From: Lentinula raphanica
Lineage: Eukaryota > Basidiomycota > Agaricomycetes > Agaricales > Omphalotaceae
Length of the DNA stretch: 64,000 nucleotides
Assembly: GCA_027919835.1 (NCBI GenBank)
Contig: JANVFP010000003.1
Coordinates: forward strand, 1,302,001-1,366,000
Direction: 5' to 3'
In this document: positions 24,371 through 35,917 of the stretch, piece after piece
How the letters are laid out: every line of letters begins with the position of its first letter
How positions within the stretch are numbered: position 1 is the stretch's first letter
Translations under genes and position numbers: made by a program
The notes under the pieces: generated by a model
The model's input: only the letters and a program-made list of their open reading frames with translations
The model's database searches: none
What the model was told of the DNA's origin: nothing

Positions 24371-24539
24371 ACATATCATGTATTTCATTGTGTATATATG
24401 TAATATTGTATAAATTGTATATCAAACATCGTAATCGATGACTCGGGAGTCGGAGGGAAGATTCAAGCTGAAGCGGCTTCACAGCGAGAACACAAACTCG
24501 AGCAAGAGCTAGTAGTGGTATGCTGAGCGTGTAAACGAT

Positions 24540-24911
24540 TCAATGCTCGCCGCTGGTAGTGGCATAACGGTCTTCTAGATCCTCTTGACCGCCAAAACCT
24601 CCTTCGAAGTCTCTGTCTTGAGTGGAGGTGGTATTTTCATGTCCAGGCTGGGTCTTATCAGATTTATCTAGCTGCTCACGAATAGCAGCGAGTTGTGCTT
24701 GTTCCTGCAATAGCAAGGATTAGCACTGCTATAGTACACGACGATGAAGTACATATCGCAAAAAGCTGGAGAAAGCACCTTTTCGTGGATGAACCGCGCT
24801 TCTTCAGATTGTTCCCTGGCTTTCCAGTTTGGATCCTGTAACTATATGTCAGTTCCCCTCTATGCTGGTATTGAACGAATATACCTGAGCAGTTGCACCT
24901 GAAGCGGACAT
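24540..24911 (-). CDS. Small helical protein, IF1 (ATPase-inhibitor)-like
   Basis: Three exons (24885-24911, 24779-24835, 24540-24704) join in phase to 82 aa. The centre, about residues 10-40, is a charged helix with the pattern W-K-A-R-E-x-x-E-E-A-R-x-I-x-E-K-E. This resembles the mitochondrial F1-ATPase inhibitor core (KREKAxExYxxRxxE). It continues as Q-L-A-A-I-R-E-Q-L, and the tail is acidic and Gly-rich. A targeting presequence, expected for IF1, is not evident, so a 5' exon may be missing or the family call may be wrong. Both introns (49 and 74 nt) have good borders, and the first exon is only 27 nt. Confidence 0.45.
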
Positions 24912-25199
24912 TTCTTTGAACAATAAGCTTGAGCAATGGTGGTGGTGGTGGTCTGTAAGTACGAAGACTGTCGGCACTTTGGTCTTACTACGTCATAATG
25001 GATAAGTAGCGCTCTGGTAGCGCCTGGTAGTAGTGCTCGGAGTGCTCCACCAAGTTCTGGATCATACCGACTTTCAGACGGCACAAGTTCAAGTTGTGCA
25101 AATCTTTTTTTCCGCTAATGAATTATGAAAGACAATAGGAACTACAAGCCCAAGATTCATACATATACAAGACATCGCAGTATTCGTCATAACATATCT

Positions 25200-28100
25200 T
25201 CAACTCTGGCTCCAGCTAGTCATCGTGGACGCAAACCCGTCTACATCCCCCGACTGATTCACGATGCCATTGTTGTTGACACTCATCTGGAATGTTGTAC
25301 CCACCGTAGAGACACTATACAAGTTGATAGATGAAGAGGAATCAACGTTGACGATCTGTGATTGGCAGGTGTTGCTGTCTAAACAGTCTTGTCCGAAGCT
25401 CTGTGAATTTGGGGTGAACCGTGAGATCAATGAGTCAATATCAACTTTGAACGAGTAGAGTACTGACCTGGAAGAAGCTGTAAAGTCCAGCACCTATGGA
25501 TGGAGGATCAGATTAGACAAACGAGCTCATGTATTAGCAATCTCTTACCAAACACCAGGATATTCGAAGAGGTAGTAACATGCAGAGCCCAAGCGCTACT
25601 CCCAGCGAAAGTCGTAGGATCGTTAAAGGCAGAGTCCACTGAGAAGGGCGTAGGTACCGCAGGAGTCGGCTGGTAATAGGGCTATGTACACGAAGACATG
25701 AGGAAAATGGTCTTTAATGTGAATCTCAAAATACTTACCGTCTCCGTTTGAATCAAGCCCATGTAATGATTTTGCGCATTCACCAAAGAGTATTGGTATA
25801 GTGCATGATGTTCAGCTTGAAAATTTCCTATATCAGCCTCGTTCAACCGTTCCGGAATGTCGACAAAATCTCTCACAAGCTAGCAGGGACAACGATGATG
25901 AGATAGGGTAAAACTATAAATGGCCTGATGAACATACCTGTGCCAATCATCCATACGGGACCTGCAGACTCTGAGAGAATACCTCTTCCAGAGAACAATT
26001 CTAGCTGCGATACACCATCACCATCGAGGTCATGATCTGGGGGGAAAAAGATCAATATAACGTTTGCCAGCACAAGTCAAGCAACATACCAGCAAGCCAG
26101 ACCTTGCAAAGGAGCGACACGGTCAGTACAATTGCACATAGATCGAGGGTATACATTCAGAGCGTACCCATGTACCTACATGGAAACTGGATCAGCGATA
26201 CAGTCAGTGTATGAGCATCAAGAAATTCATTTACCCTATACGAAATCAAGTCTTAGTTGTATGACCTCGTTCATATGGAAATTCATCACATACCTCAAGA
26301 TAAGCAGTAGACCCAGTTGTCAAATGAAGAGCAAGGAAAGCCGCGAAGCATGCGGTCGTACCTCCGCTACCGCTGGAAGGACATTGAGAGGCTTCGAGGT
26401 TGGTTCCGGCAGCTATGGAAATGATCAGCTCCAGGAGAGAAACATCAAGAGATTGCCGCGTACCGCCTCCCAGTCTGATGTGCGAATCCCACATTCCAGC
26501 TCCACCGTTTTGCCCCGCTGGTTGTTTGACGTTCCATTCGACAACTATTGCGCCTGGAGCTGTGATACATGGTGTTGATTAGACAGGTCTGCCTAGTTTG
26601 GTGAAAAGAAAGCGTACTAGGCCCCACAGTGGTGAATATGATGTCGCTGATTTCCATGATGCCTTGCGAGTTTGCAGCTCCTACTTGCACGACAGGCTTT
26701 GGATTGTTGATATCTTGGAAAGCAGATCCTGATCCCGCAATCACAGACCAAGCTTCTCCGACTATCTGGGTACCTGCGGGTATCGTGAGGGTTTGTGTGA
26801 CAATATAAGTTCCAGCATCAAAGAAGATGATTTTGCAGCCCGCGAACTGTGCGAATCAGAGTCATCAGTGACGGAACGCGTTAATATACTATTATCACAC
26901 TAACCTGAGCGAAAATTGCATTTAGAGCGGCTGTGTCATCTGTATGTCCGTCTCCCTTTGCACCATTGTCCTTGACGCTGACGAATTGACTGACGGCGTA
27001 GTCGGCGTACTGTGGATGCATTTTACCGAAAATATGACCTGCGCTGTCTAGTAACGACGAAGCCTTGTTCGGCGCAGGAATAGTTCCCTGTGTGAATGTT
27101 GGCGAGCCATTCGTTCCTTTGTACACGTTTCCTTGGCCCCAAGAAGCTATGGTAGTTGTCCCTCCAGCCAAAACGGTAGCACCTCCGACCACGCCGACAG
27201 CCGTCGGGACGTTCGTCAGCTGAGCATTGTTGATGACAACAGAGCCAGCAAGTTTGCCATTGCTTGCTACAGAGCTGCGAACGAAGATTGGGGTGTTAGA
27301 GACAACAGCGTCGATAATAGCTTCCGCGCCGACAGTCTGACAGTAGATCGTAAGTACGATGAGAACAGATACAAGCGTTGCGCAGCATACCTGGTCTGAT
27401 TCGGACAAGCCACCAGTAGTAAGATCAAAACCAACCTAAAATTGATATCGACTGATCAATGGATGCACTATCTCAATCGCATACTCGCAACGAACTTGAC
27501 AGTTGTTGATAGTTACTCCTTGGAAGGTCCATCCTATAGAAGGTACGTTAGTTTCGAGCTAGTATGAACATCGATTATCGAGCGTACCCCAATTCCAGAC
27601 CCCAAAGACAGCTGTGTTGGCATTGTTGACCGTGATATTCCGGACGGTGAATCTGGGTGCGATGCGGATTAAGAAAGTTCTCGACAGAAGGGATCAAACA
27701 TACTGCTGGTTTCCAACCCACATCCCAAATTTACCACCCTAATCAGATAATCAGAATCTTGGACTGCATATAACCAGCGCAGTCATCTCCCACATTGAAG
27801 ACCTAAGAATGTTCGACATGATTGTCAGCTCATCGCGCTTCTCGTTCAGGCTTTTTCCGAGACTCACCAAATCGCCCATGAAACCTCCAGATCCATTCTC
27901 CATCCAGATTCCTGAAAATAGAATCTGCAACGTGCATCTCGGGTTCACATATGGACGCACCCTGATGAGCGGTATCAGCTTCTGTGGACATCTCGAAGAC
28001 GATGTTCATCAGACTGGTCGCTTGCGCCACCTGAACGGATTCCACAGTCAGTCTCCACCATTTTTCCGAGAATTCGATGATCTTACCTGCCAATGGATAC

Positions 28101-29125
28101 CTGTCCCTTGCGAGTTCGTAGCAGGGACTCTATTCATAGATTTTCAGGAAAATCACGAAGAAGCTCAGGAATGGAAATGAACAACCCACTGTCTGACGTC
28201 GATTACGAAGTTTCGTACAGAGCGGAAGCTTGGAAAGAGGTTGTGTGTATGTCACCAGTGATTTCGCAATGGGCACTCACAAGTTGTCTGTGGGAGGACG
28301 TTAGAATCATCGTCCGATGGGGTTGAGAGAGGAAACATACTCTGATTCGTATACCACTGCGCGCCTTTGGAAGATATCGGTTGGTTTCAACATAATATTA
28401 TACAGAGTCACTCACCGAATCCATTCGGAATATATGGATCAACATCTAGTAATCATCCTGAGAACGATGGTCAAGCTAAGAGTTGTACTATAACACCCAC
28501 CAATCACAGCTATACCAGCAAAGGAGGAAGATGCAAGAAGGGTAGGAGGATTGCGAGCGTCACCGATCAATTGGGTATAGTAGTAAGCAATCAGGGGCGA
28601 AGAAACAAGGTAAGTTCCCTGAGGGAAGAAGACCACAGCTGGGGATACACTAAGGTTTGGTTCAATGAATGAATGATAATAGAGTCGAGAGAAACGCCGA
28701 ACGTTGATGATGCACAAGAGCCTCCCCCACATCGACCTCCGGATGAGATAGCGTTGCTATTGATAGGATGAAGTTTGTATTAATATTTTATCTCAGAGTC
28801 AAAATTCAACCACAAACTTAATAGCAGCAGTATCGTCCGTCACACCATCTCCTTTGGCGCCGAAGTCCTTGACGTTGCGGAATACCTGATAACCACTGGG
28901 GTCGGCATTGAAGGCGGCGGTACCCTGGTGTTTGATGTTTTGCATCCAATAGGGATCTATTGTAACCGGTGTGAATACGATCCCAGAGCTGTAGCAACAG
29001 GAAGACAAACCAGATGGTGCAGCGGTACCGGCACCCAGCGGCGCAGAACAGGTCGATCCCAAGGACGAAACCAAGGTGGTGAAGCTCAGAAGCACACCGA
29101 GCACTGTGAGCAATGTAGAGGGCAT
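25200..29125 (-). CDS. GH55 exo-beta-1,3-glucanase, 28 exons with micro-exons
   Basis: The protein is 798 aa and secreted (signal peptide about residues 1-19). It has two beta-helix halves, each starting with the pectate-lyase-like V-K-D-x-G-A-K-G-D-G-x-T-D-D-T-A-A motif. Other GH55 landmarks: VVFFPQGTYLVSSPLI, QLIGDARNPPT, GIWMENGSGGFMGDL, WVWLADHDLDGDG, SGRGILSESAGPVW, TASEHHALYQY. It hydrolyses beta-1,3-glucan from chain ends. Exons 5' to 3' end at 28818, 28703, 28501, 28416, 28341, 28281, 28190, 28087, 27961, 27868, 27794, 27704, 27588, 27496, 27391, 26905, 26618, 26464, 26294, 26235, 26168, 26090, 25938, 25877, 25739, 25549, 25468 and 25200. All phases agree. Exons of 1, 3, 7, 8, 9 and 13 nt are needed to keep conserved motifs. 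Introns are mostly 50-70 nt. Confidence 0.9.
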
Positions 29126-29200
29126 AATGGAAACCGCGAAGAGTAGGAATTGAAATTCAGTCACTGATTCGCGTGAAGAAAACTTTCAAGGAAGACCCAG

Positions 29201-29208
29201 CTTTTATA
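29201..29208 (-). promoter_or_regulatory. TATA box of the GH55 gene
   Basis: TATAAAAG on the minus strand lies 76 nt upstream of the GH55 ATG, the expected place for a fungal core promoter. Confidence 0.6.
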
Positions 29209-30942
29209 AGGATGACGAGGCATAATTGTTGGTACTTCGGAAGAAATTCAAACAAGCCAAGGCGACAGTTGGAGTCGTATGCAACATCCCGCGTGATTGC
29301 TGCTAAGCTTGGTAACATTTGAGAACCCATATATTGAGCACTGTGAACTGAGAGAACATGATTGGGATGGATATGGTGGTGGGAGTATCATATGCTAATG
29401 AAGAATCTATTGAGTGCGCTTCTTTCTCGAGAATCAGGAGGGCAAAGTCGGAACCAGTTCGAAAACAAGGTTATCCAACGTCTATACACACGACTGACAC
29501 AAACGGCATCGTGACAGTTACCGGACCGATCTACGAACCTTTCGGCGCTCTCGTTGAGTCAGTTCAACACCGAGAGAGAGAGGTACCAGTGAAGACATCG
29601 GACGAAGTTCGTACGAGAGGACTCATGTGAAGTTTCAATATCGTACTCCAGAGGAAAGACAGTCATTTTCATTCAGGAATCCTGATTCTTTGATGAAATC
29701 CGTCTAAAAAGGGCTGAAGGTCATTCACTGTTCGATGCAGAGCAGACTCCAACGTTACCAAAGTAGTAGACAGTAGGCTCCGGAGCTGTTAGAGACACCT
29801 GAGCATCCGGATCTCACTGAGATGTAGTATCCGGAAGGACACGCTAAACCATGAGTAGAGATCATTGGCCTTGACCAGACGAAAGCGCGAGGTTGTTCCA
29901 AAATTGACAGTCAGAAGTCAAAGTTGAACGCAAGTTTCCCCCTTCATTTTATCGGATCGTAATCAGGATGCGAAGACGATTGGCCCTTGCGTGCGGAACC
30001 ACGTCTCGTGAAAGGTCTTCGACGCTTGCTGTGAGTTGGAATATCTCCAGCGTCGTACCGGCAATCCGATCGACCTCGTCACAGGTTTCATGGAGAGGAA
30101 GGAAGGAGACTACTCGGCTCCACCGACGGTAGGGTCCAACAAGGGAATAGAGAGTGTATCTCCAAATTTTGAGAATAACCAGAGAATCAATCTCCCCACA
30201 TGTACCTAGAGACGAGTATATCACCAAGATATCAATCCCGGTTTTACATCGAGCCTGAAATCATTCTCCATTCAGGCCGAAGCAGTTTGCACATGAAGTG
30301 GCTTTAGGAGCACGATGCTGGATAACATGATGGAGGGATCTGAGTATTCTGCACCATCTGCATAATGAATGAATGTGTGATGGAAGTAATATGGAGGACA
30401 CGCGGTTGTCCGAGGATACGCCAGGTTAATGTGCTGAGCTTAACCTTACCTCAGTAGTCGCTTTTCCTCTGGTCAACTTGAGATCTTAAATCGCGTTTCT
30501 GTATCGAGAGCTAGTAGAGAATAGATGTGTACCCAAGAATGTCACTTACTTTCGATGACATGATATCATTGGAAAGGTCTATGCACTGTGGCTCAATGCT
30601 TCGTGAGAGCACTGGAGGATCGAAATAAGTCCGGGTGAGAAAGCAAGCTCGAAAAGACCTGGTTGAATGAGACAGGCCAGAGTGGTGATTTCTCCAAGTT
30701 CATGACCTGCACGACAAAAGACATTGCTTTTTCCTATAGCCTCAGATATTCGTTCTCCCGTCAAGACCAAAACCACGTTCGTGAGTTGACACAAAGCATA
30801 TGGCGGCCTACCTAAGACTTTCATGTCCGTCAATCAGCATGACGCATGATAACATTGGAAACGAAACAATCGAGCTTTTTTAGTGTCGAATAGATTGCGA
30901 TTTGTTCACTATGATGTATCTGTTCGAAACATATGACTATGG
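29209..30942. other. intergenic region without a supported gene
   Basis: About 1.7 kb. Several frames of 80-90 codons occur on both strands. None has family motifs or splice-consistent partners. A minus-strand frame at 30579-30833, just downstream of the ubiquitin-like gene, was considered and not called. Confidence 0.4.
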
Positions 30943-31327
30943 CTAGGAACATCCTCCACTCTTGCCGACAGGAGTGCAGCACGGTAATCTGGTAACAGTC
31001 GAAGGTGAACGATAAAGTGGGAAAAACAAATCACCTGGTACGCACCTTAAAACCAGATGAAGCGTAGATTCCTTCTCAATGCCATACTCAGACAAGGTGT
31101 GTCCATTCTCGAGTTGTCTTTTGTTGTGAATGAGACGCAACTGAGAAGATGGTACACTGACAACGAATGGGAACCGGACAAATGTCAATGATTGTGGGTG
31201 TTCGTCCAAAAGGTTAAACTCACCCTTCTTTATCCTGGATTTTCTGGTTCAGACTATCGATTGTGTCCGTCGACTCGACATTGAGTACAATCGTCTTGCC
31301 TACAAGCGTCTTGACGAAAATCTGCAT
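30943..31327 (-). CDS. Divergent ubiquitin-like protein lacking the Gly-Gly terminus
   Basis: Three exons (31224-31327, 31046-31156, 30943-30988) give 86 aa. Residues 1-73 align one-to-one with ubiquitin: start [13 protein letters not shown], centre QKIQDKEG, end [15 protein letters not shown]. Lys6, 11, 29, 33 and 63 and Ile44 remain; Lys27 is Asn and Lys48 is Arg. After Leu73 the expected Arg-Gly-Gly is replaced by Pro-Cys-Cys, and the chain continues 10 residues to a stop. Reading through the last donor does not restore Gly-Gly either. It therefore cannot be activated or conjugated like ubiquitin and may be a non-conjugated ubiquitin fold or a decaying copy. Splice borders are intact, which argues against a simple pseudogene. 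Confidence 0.75.
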
Positions 31328-33692
31328 GCTGTGAAGGAGGAAATTTCGCTAGAGAAGAAAGAAAGGATTTGCTGTACTCATGATCAAGAGGGAGTCGCTA
31401 CTGTCATTGCTGACAATGTCAATGACGGCTGACTGAGCGCGAAGCCGAGTCACGCATGTTTAAGCGCCGGTGAGCGCCAATTCGGTCATGCGAGTCCGAC
31501 GTTCAAACATCAACAAGTTGAACTACATTTTCCTCTGGACGCGTGAACAGCTTCAAGACGTAGAATAGCAACAAGGAGGGAAATTACGCAAGGGAATATT
31601 GAAGGTGTGTGTAGAAGACTTGCTAAGTTGCTTTGCTGTTGACAGATAAGTCTTCACCGTAGCTGGAATCGAAGCCATCGAGTGGGGACTAGCATCATAT
31701 CACTTCCAACGAGAACAACAAAATTGTGCGTGGCGGAGAAGATCGCCTCTTGCAGATGACCTTGAAGATCGTGGTCTTTGACACCCATCTCAAGACTCAG
31801 CCTCTACAAGACTACGACGGTCGAATTGTCCCGCAAACTCAATTCTTGGAGCTCTCAGGTCATCGCAATTCGCGTCTGTTAGATGCCCATCATCACAAGC
31901 TCATTACAAGATACGAGACCATCTATCATCGACCATCACCCACGCCTTCGTGAGCCTTCGGAACGACTTCAGATCCAACACTCAATAGTGCTCTCGGGTA
32001 TACGCATACTGCCGTCCTTGGTTGAACATAGTTCTTGCGATATTCCACGCTTTATTTCTCAGATCTAAGATGGGATGCCGTGCTCTATCTGCTGTGGTCC
32101 AATCTCGTTAATTCATCGCGCTGGCCATGCACTTCACTCGTCGTTGGGCTATGTTCGCAAATCAAATAAGACCACCTCATGTTCGCGCACTCGTAATGCC
32201 TCATCTTTGGCCAAGTCGATATCTACGATCATTCGGTGAAACACCAAAAAGCAACAGAAAGTCGTTGACGTCCTCGGGGCTAACGAGGGCTAATGTCGAA
32301 CTCTATGTCACAAGTATCTTCCTCGCCCTGCTTTGAAGGCTTTATTGTCCCATTCCTCAATCTAAGCACTCTCTTTCTCTCGGACTTTCTTGACTGCATA
32401 CTGTGTCCTCGTTATGCATACTGCCTCATGAGCTGTTTCTTCCTTGGTGTCTCCTTGTTAACAATGCTATGCACAGAAACATAGCACGCATATCCTTGCA
32501 TCGCCAGCCTGAACCCTCGTGGTCCGTAGTGACATCATGGTACTAACGGGCGTTGCCACAGGAAATAATAGGCTCACTCAGTGGCCGAATGATTGGAGCC
32601 TGGAGGTCCTTGTATACAAATCCATTTTGTTCATACACGACCTCTGAATTATCTCACTAGACTCCTCAAACTCAAGACCCTCTTTTCGATGGAAACTGGC
32701 TATACTAGGCTATACTACGAGCCGTAGTTGGTTTCTATTGGTCCAAATGGCTCAGAGGATGGAGTCAATTTGAAGTGTCCTTCTCCGCTCTCACTCATGA
32801 GGTACATTTGTAACGGTCTGCATGTTTTGTAGTTCTTTCGGTATCTGTCGGGTCCCAATGATTCGACAGACCCTTCAACGATTTGTGCTATGTGCTCCTA
32901 TGCGGCAACGCTAATGACTACAGTGATGCAACCATCCTTTCGGTTAGTTTTACACAGCTTTCATGCTAGGTGAGTTTCGAAACTCCTTTGTTCGTTCGTT
33001 CGTCAAAACTGTTAAACTGTTGGACACTTATTAGGCCGTTTGCGGAACACTGAGCACTCCAGTGACTATGAGCGACTTTTATCCAGCAACTTTCAAGTTT
33101 CGAGCATACATTAACCAATATCCCGAGCAAATCCCGAGCACGCAGAAGGCAGTCCACCATGCCATCATATTCAAATTGCGATAAGCCGATCCACCAAAGT
33201 TTCCGAAAGCTATGCCTGGTCTTGCCTGGTCGACTCGTCTCTTCAAGTTGAAAGGTTTGTAGCAATAGAGAGAATTCTACTTTTCAATTGAAAAATTTTT
33301 TCTGAGTCTTTTGAAGTCTGGCGCTTGGAAGATTGAAGCAGATCCGCGGCGTTTTGATTGATGGATGATTGATATCCCATCATCGTGGCTCAACTGCAAA
33401 TCACATTCAGGAATCAACGCAAGGTTTGTCTCTCAGTCGGAGTCGTCCGTCACAATATTTTAACCATTATCGATCATGATAGCTCATAACCGACGGCCCA
33501 AGTATGCGCAATTAAGATGCGGAAAAATTTCTGGGTTGTTTCTACTATGTAGTCGTTGCACTAGGTCAGTACACGCCACGAATTTCATCGCTTTACGGGA
33601 TAATAACGCTACAATTATTCCTTTCAGGCATCTGAGGCCACTACTCGAGAGTTCAAAAGCAGCACAAGTGTAGCACCTAAGCAACAGAAAGA
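31328..33692. other. intergenic region without a supported gene
   Basis: About 2.4 kb between two divergently oriented genes. Only short frames up to 99 codons, without motifs or splice support. A plus-strand frame at 31726-31953 lacks a recognisable domain. I see no tRNA, repeat array or transposon ends. Confidence 0.4.
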
Positions 33693-34615
33693 ATGGCCTT
33701 CCACCCACGACATCCTAGTAACTCTTCTTCGCTCATAACATTGTATGACACCAATGTCCAGCATAGATACAGCGCTCAGTCTTGGGCACCCAATATTTGG
33801 CGTATTAGGTAGATAGTCATGTTCTCCCAGCGTAATTGCTAATTCGCGACGTACTTCAGGTTCATCCTCAACTACAAACGACTTCCATACACAACTGTTT
33901 GGGTCGAATTTGCGGATGTAGAAACCACTCTTCGCAGTATAGGTGCCCCTCCGAGCGTCATCAAAGGTGACGGCCGGCCAGTGTACAGTCTTCCGGTTCT
34001 GGTCGATCCCACCAAAACGCCATATGCGCCAGTGATACTCTCTAATGCGAACAACATTGCAGAATATCTCGAATCAGCCTACCCATTGCCAGCTGTTTTT
34101 CCTGCGGGTTCTCGTGCTTTACAATCACTGTTCGCTCACTATATCCAGGAAGTATTTGCTAAACCTTTGCTTCCTATCATGGTTCCTATTAGCCATCAAC
34201 AACTTTCTGACCGGAACCAACGTCACTTGCGAAATCATCCTAGTTCCCTTTCCGCTGCATACACTTCTCAAGGAGACTATCTAATCAATCCACTTCCCCC
34301 GGGACCACAGCGAGAACAGGCTTGGCTCGCAGTCAAGGAACAGTTTGACTTCATTGATGCGATCATGGCGAAAAATAACGGCGACGGGGATGGCATAGTC
34401 GTTATGGGCCGGGACGTAAGCTACGCGGATTTTGTCTTGTGCTCTGTTCTGTTATGGATAGGTCAGTCATTGATCAAGGTTAGTAGTTGAGACTGACATC
34501 CTGCTTTTATATAGTGCGTATAGCACCGCCAGACTGGGCCCGAGTGCGGAATTGGAACGGAGGCCGGTGGGAGAGACTCTGGGAAAGGTGCAAGCCGTAT
34601 ATGCAAGAGCATTAG
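33693..34615 (+). CDS. Glutathione S-transferase, etherase (GTE/FuA)-like, copy 1
   Basis: Three exons (33693-33808, 33860-34461, 34515-34615) give 272 aa. The N-terminal thioredoxin-like half contains L-Y-D-T and S-W-A-P-N-I-W-R-I-R-F-I-L-N-Y-K-R-L-P-Y, then a Val-Pro cis-turn-like LPVLVDP and the glutathione-site sequence SNANNIAEYLE. An all-helical C-terminal half follows, ending with W-N-G-G-R-W. The S-W-A-P-N region resembles the fungal etherase-like GST class implicated in detoxifying wood extractives and aryl ethers (family knowledge, not seen directly). A paralogue in the same orientation lies 1.3 kb downstream. Cytosolic; no signal peptide. Confidence 0.8.
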
Positions 34616-35850
34616 GATTTAACCTGGTCTGTCTATTCCATAATATCCAGCGCCCACACTGGCTAATCTATGATATTCTGTTCATAGGAAACAACTTGTT
34701 GTAAACTCTTCTCCGGGTTTGGTATGTGGTTTGCCAGTGTCGTTAACAAGCTGTAGATTTGAATGTTCACCGCTGTACCAGGATATAAGTGTATGTAATA
34801 AAATGGTCATTGTGTATCAAGACATCCTCCCGCAAGGTATACAATCCCAATGAAGTCAAGGTTGCGATATTCAACATTAGAGTCATCGCGACGTTGCAGC
34901 TGAGCTGCTAATGCGTTTGAAACAAAGTCAGTCAACAGGGTGAATCAAGAGTGCTCGAGATGAGCAAGTAGCTTTTACTCGTCCGCGGATGAAACCAAAC
35001 TGAGAGTCAATGTGAGTACTACGCTCTACGCTCTGTTTAACAGCTGATTGATTCGGTTTCCCGGCTGCAAAAATCTTGAGCGCTTCAATTGGCGCGCAGG
35101 CTGGTGAACACTTTCATCAAGGCAATAGATCTTGAATACCTTCAAGTTGGATTCCAGGCTCCAGTCAAGCAACAATTCGTTACGTCCCCTCATAGACTCA
35201 TCTCCCGAACTCATTGAAGTCTGTCCTGCCAGTACTCAGCCTACTGAATACTCCGAAGTACTGAATGCAAACTTGCACGGATCCGAAGCTACCGTTGGCG
35301 GTGTGCGCTTTGGCTCCCGCCGCGGCCAGTGAGCGTTCCCTATGGATGTAGCATATGATACTGGTGAGAGTGCTGAATTCTACTGCATGGGCCACGTTCG
35401 TGAACGCATGCATAGTTTCAGGATCATCTCGCTTAAACCCTGCGGAATACAGTCAGTGCCAACGACGACTGGGTGGAACTCTGTGGAACTGGACTGATAC
35501 TGATGGTGCGCACTCAGTCTCACAAGGTCCCACATTGCTGACCTTCCGAATCGCACTAGGATGTCATTCTTTTCTGATGTTCTATCAATATTCGGCGCAA
35601 CCTCTGATGAAACTATACTGTATGCAAAAATAGTACGACATGATATCGAGTGACACAGGATGACCGGGAGAGAGGTACGTCGCGTCGAAAACACTGCTCA
35701 AACGATACTTGGACCCGTATACAGTTTTGTACAACTTTCCAAGGCTTTGGGAGTCAGGATATCGCACAACGCGCTATGTGTTGTCCTCTGAAGTGGCTTG
35801 GTTGATTATGCGGTGTATCCGCTATACTAGTGCAGCGACCTTTATGCCAC
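34616..35850. other. spacer between the GST paralogues
   Basis: About 1.2 kb with no supported gene. No obvious homology to the spacer after copy 2 was seen by eye, so the duplicated unit seems limited to the genes. Confidence 0.4.
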
Positions 35851-35857
35851 TATAAAG
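35851..35857 (+). promoter_or_regulatory. TATA box of GST copy 2
   Basis: TATAAAG lies 67 nt upstream of the second GST ATG. Copy 1 has no equally clear element at the same distance, so the paralogues may be regulated differently. Confidence 0.5.
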
Positions 35858-35917
35858 ATGAAGACGGAGTTCTCATTTCTGCACTTAATTTCTAGTAAGA
35901 TTCTTCAGAAATCCGAG

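Noticed and set aside
30579..30833. 84-codon minus-strand frame after the ubiquitin-like gene, considered as a further ubiquitin unit
   Set aside because: No similarity to ubiquitin and no splice link to it.
31726..31953. 75-codon frame beginning M-R-G-G, considered as a ubiquitin-tail relic
   Set aside because: Only the R-G-G letters match; nothing before them resembles the ubiquitin C-terminus.
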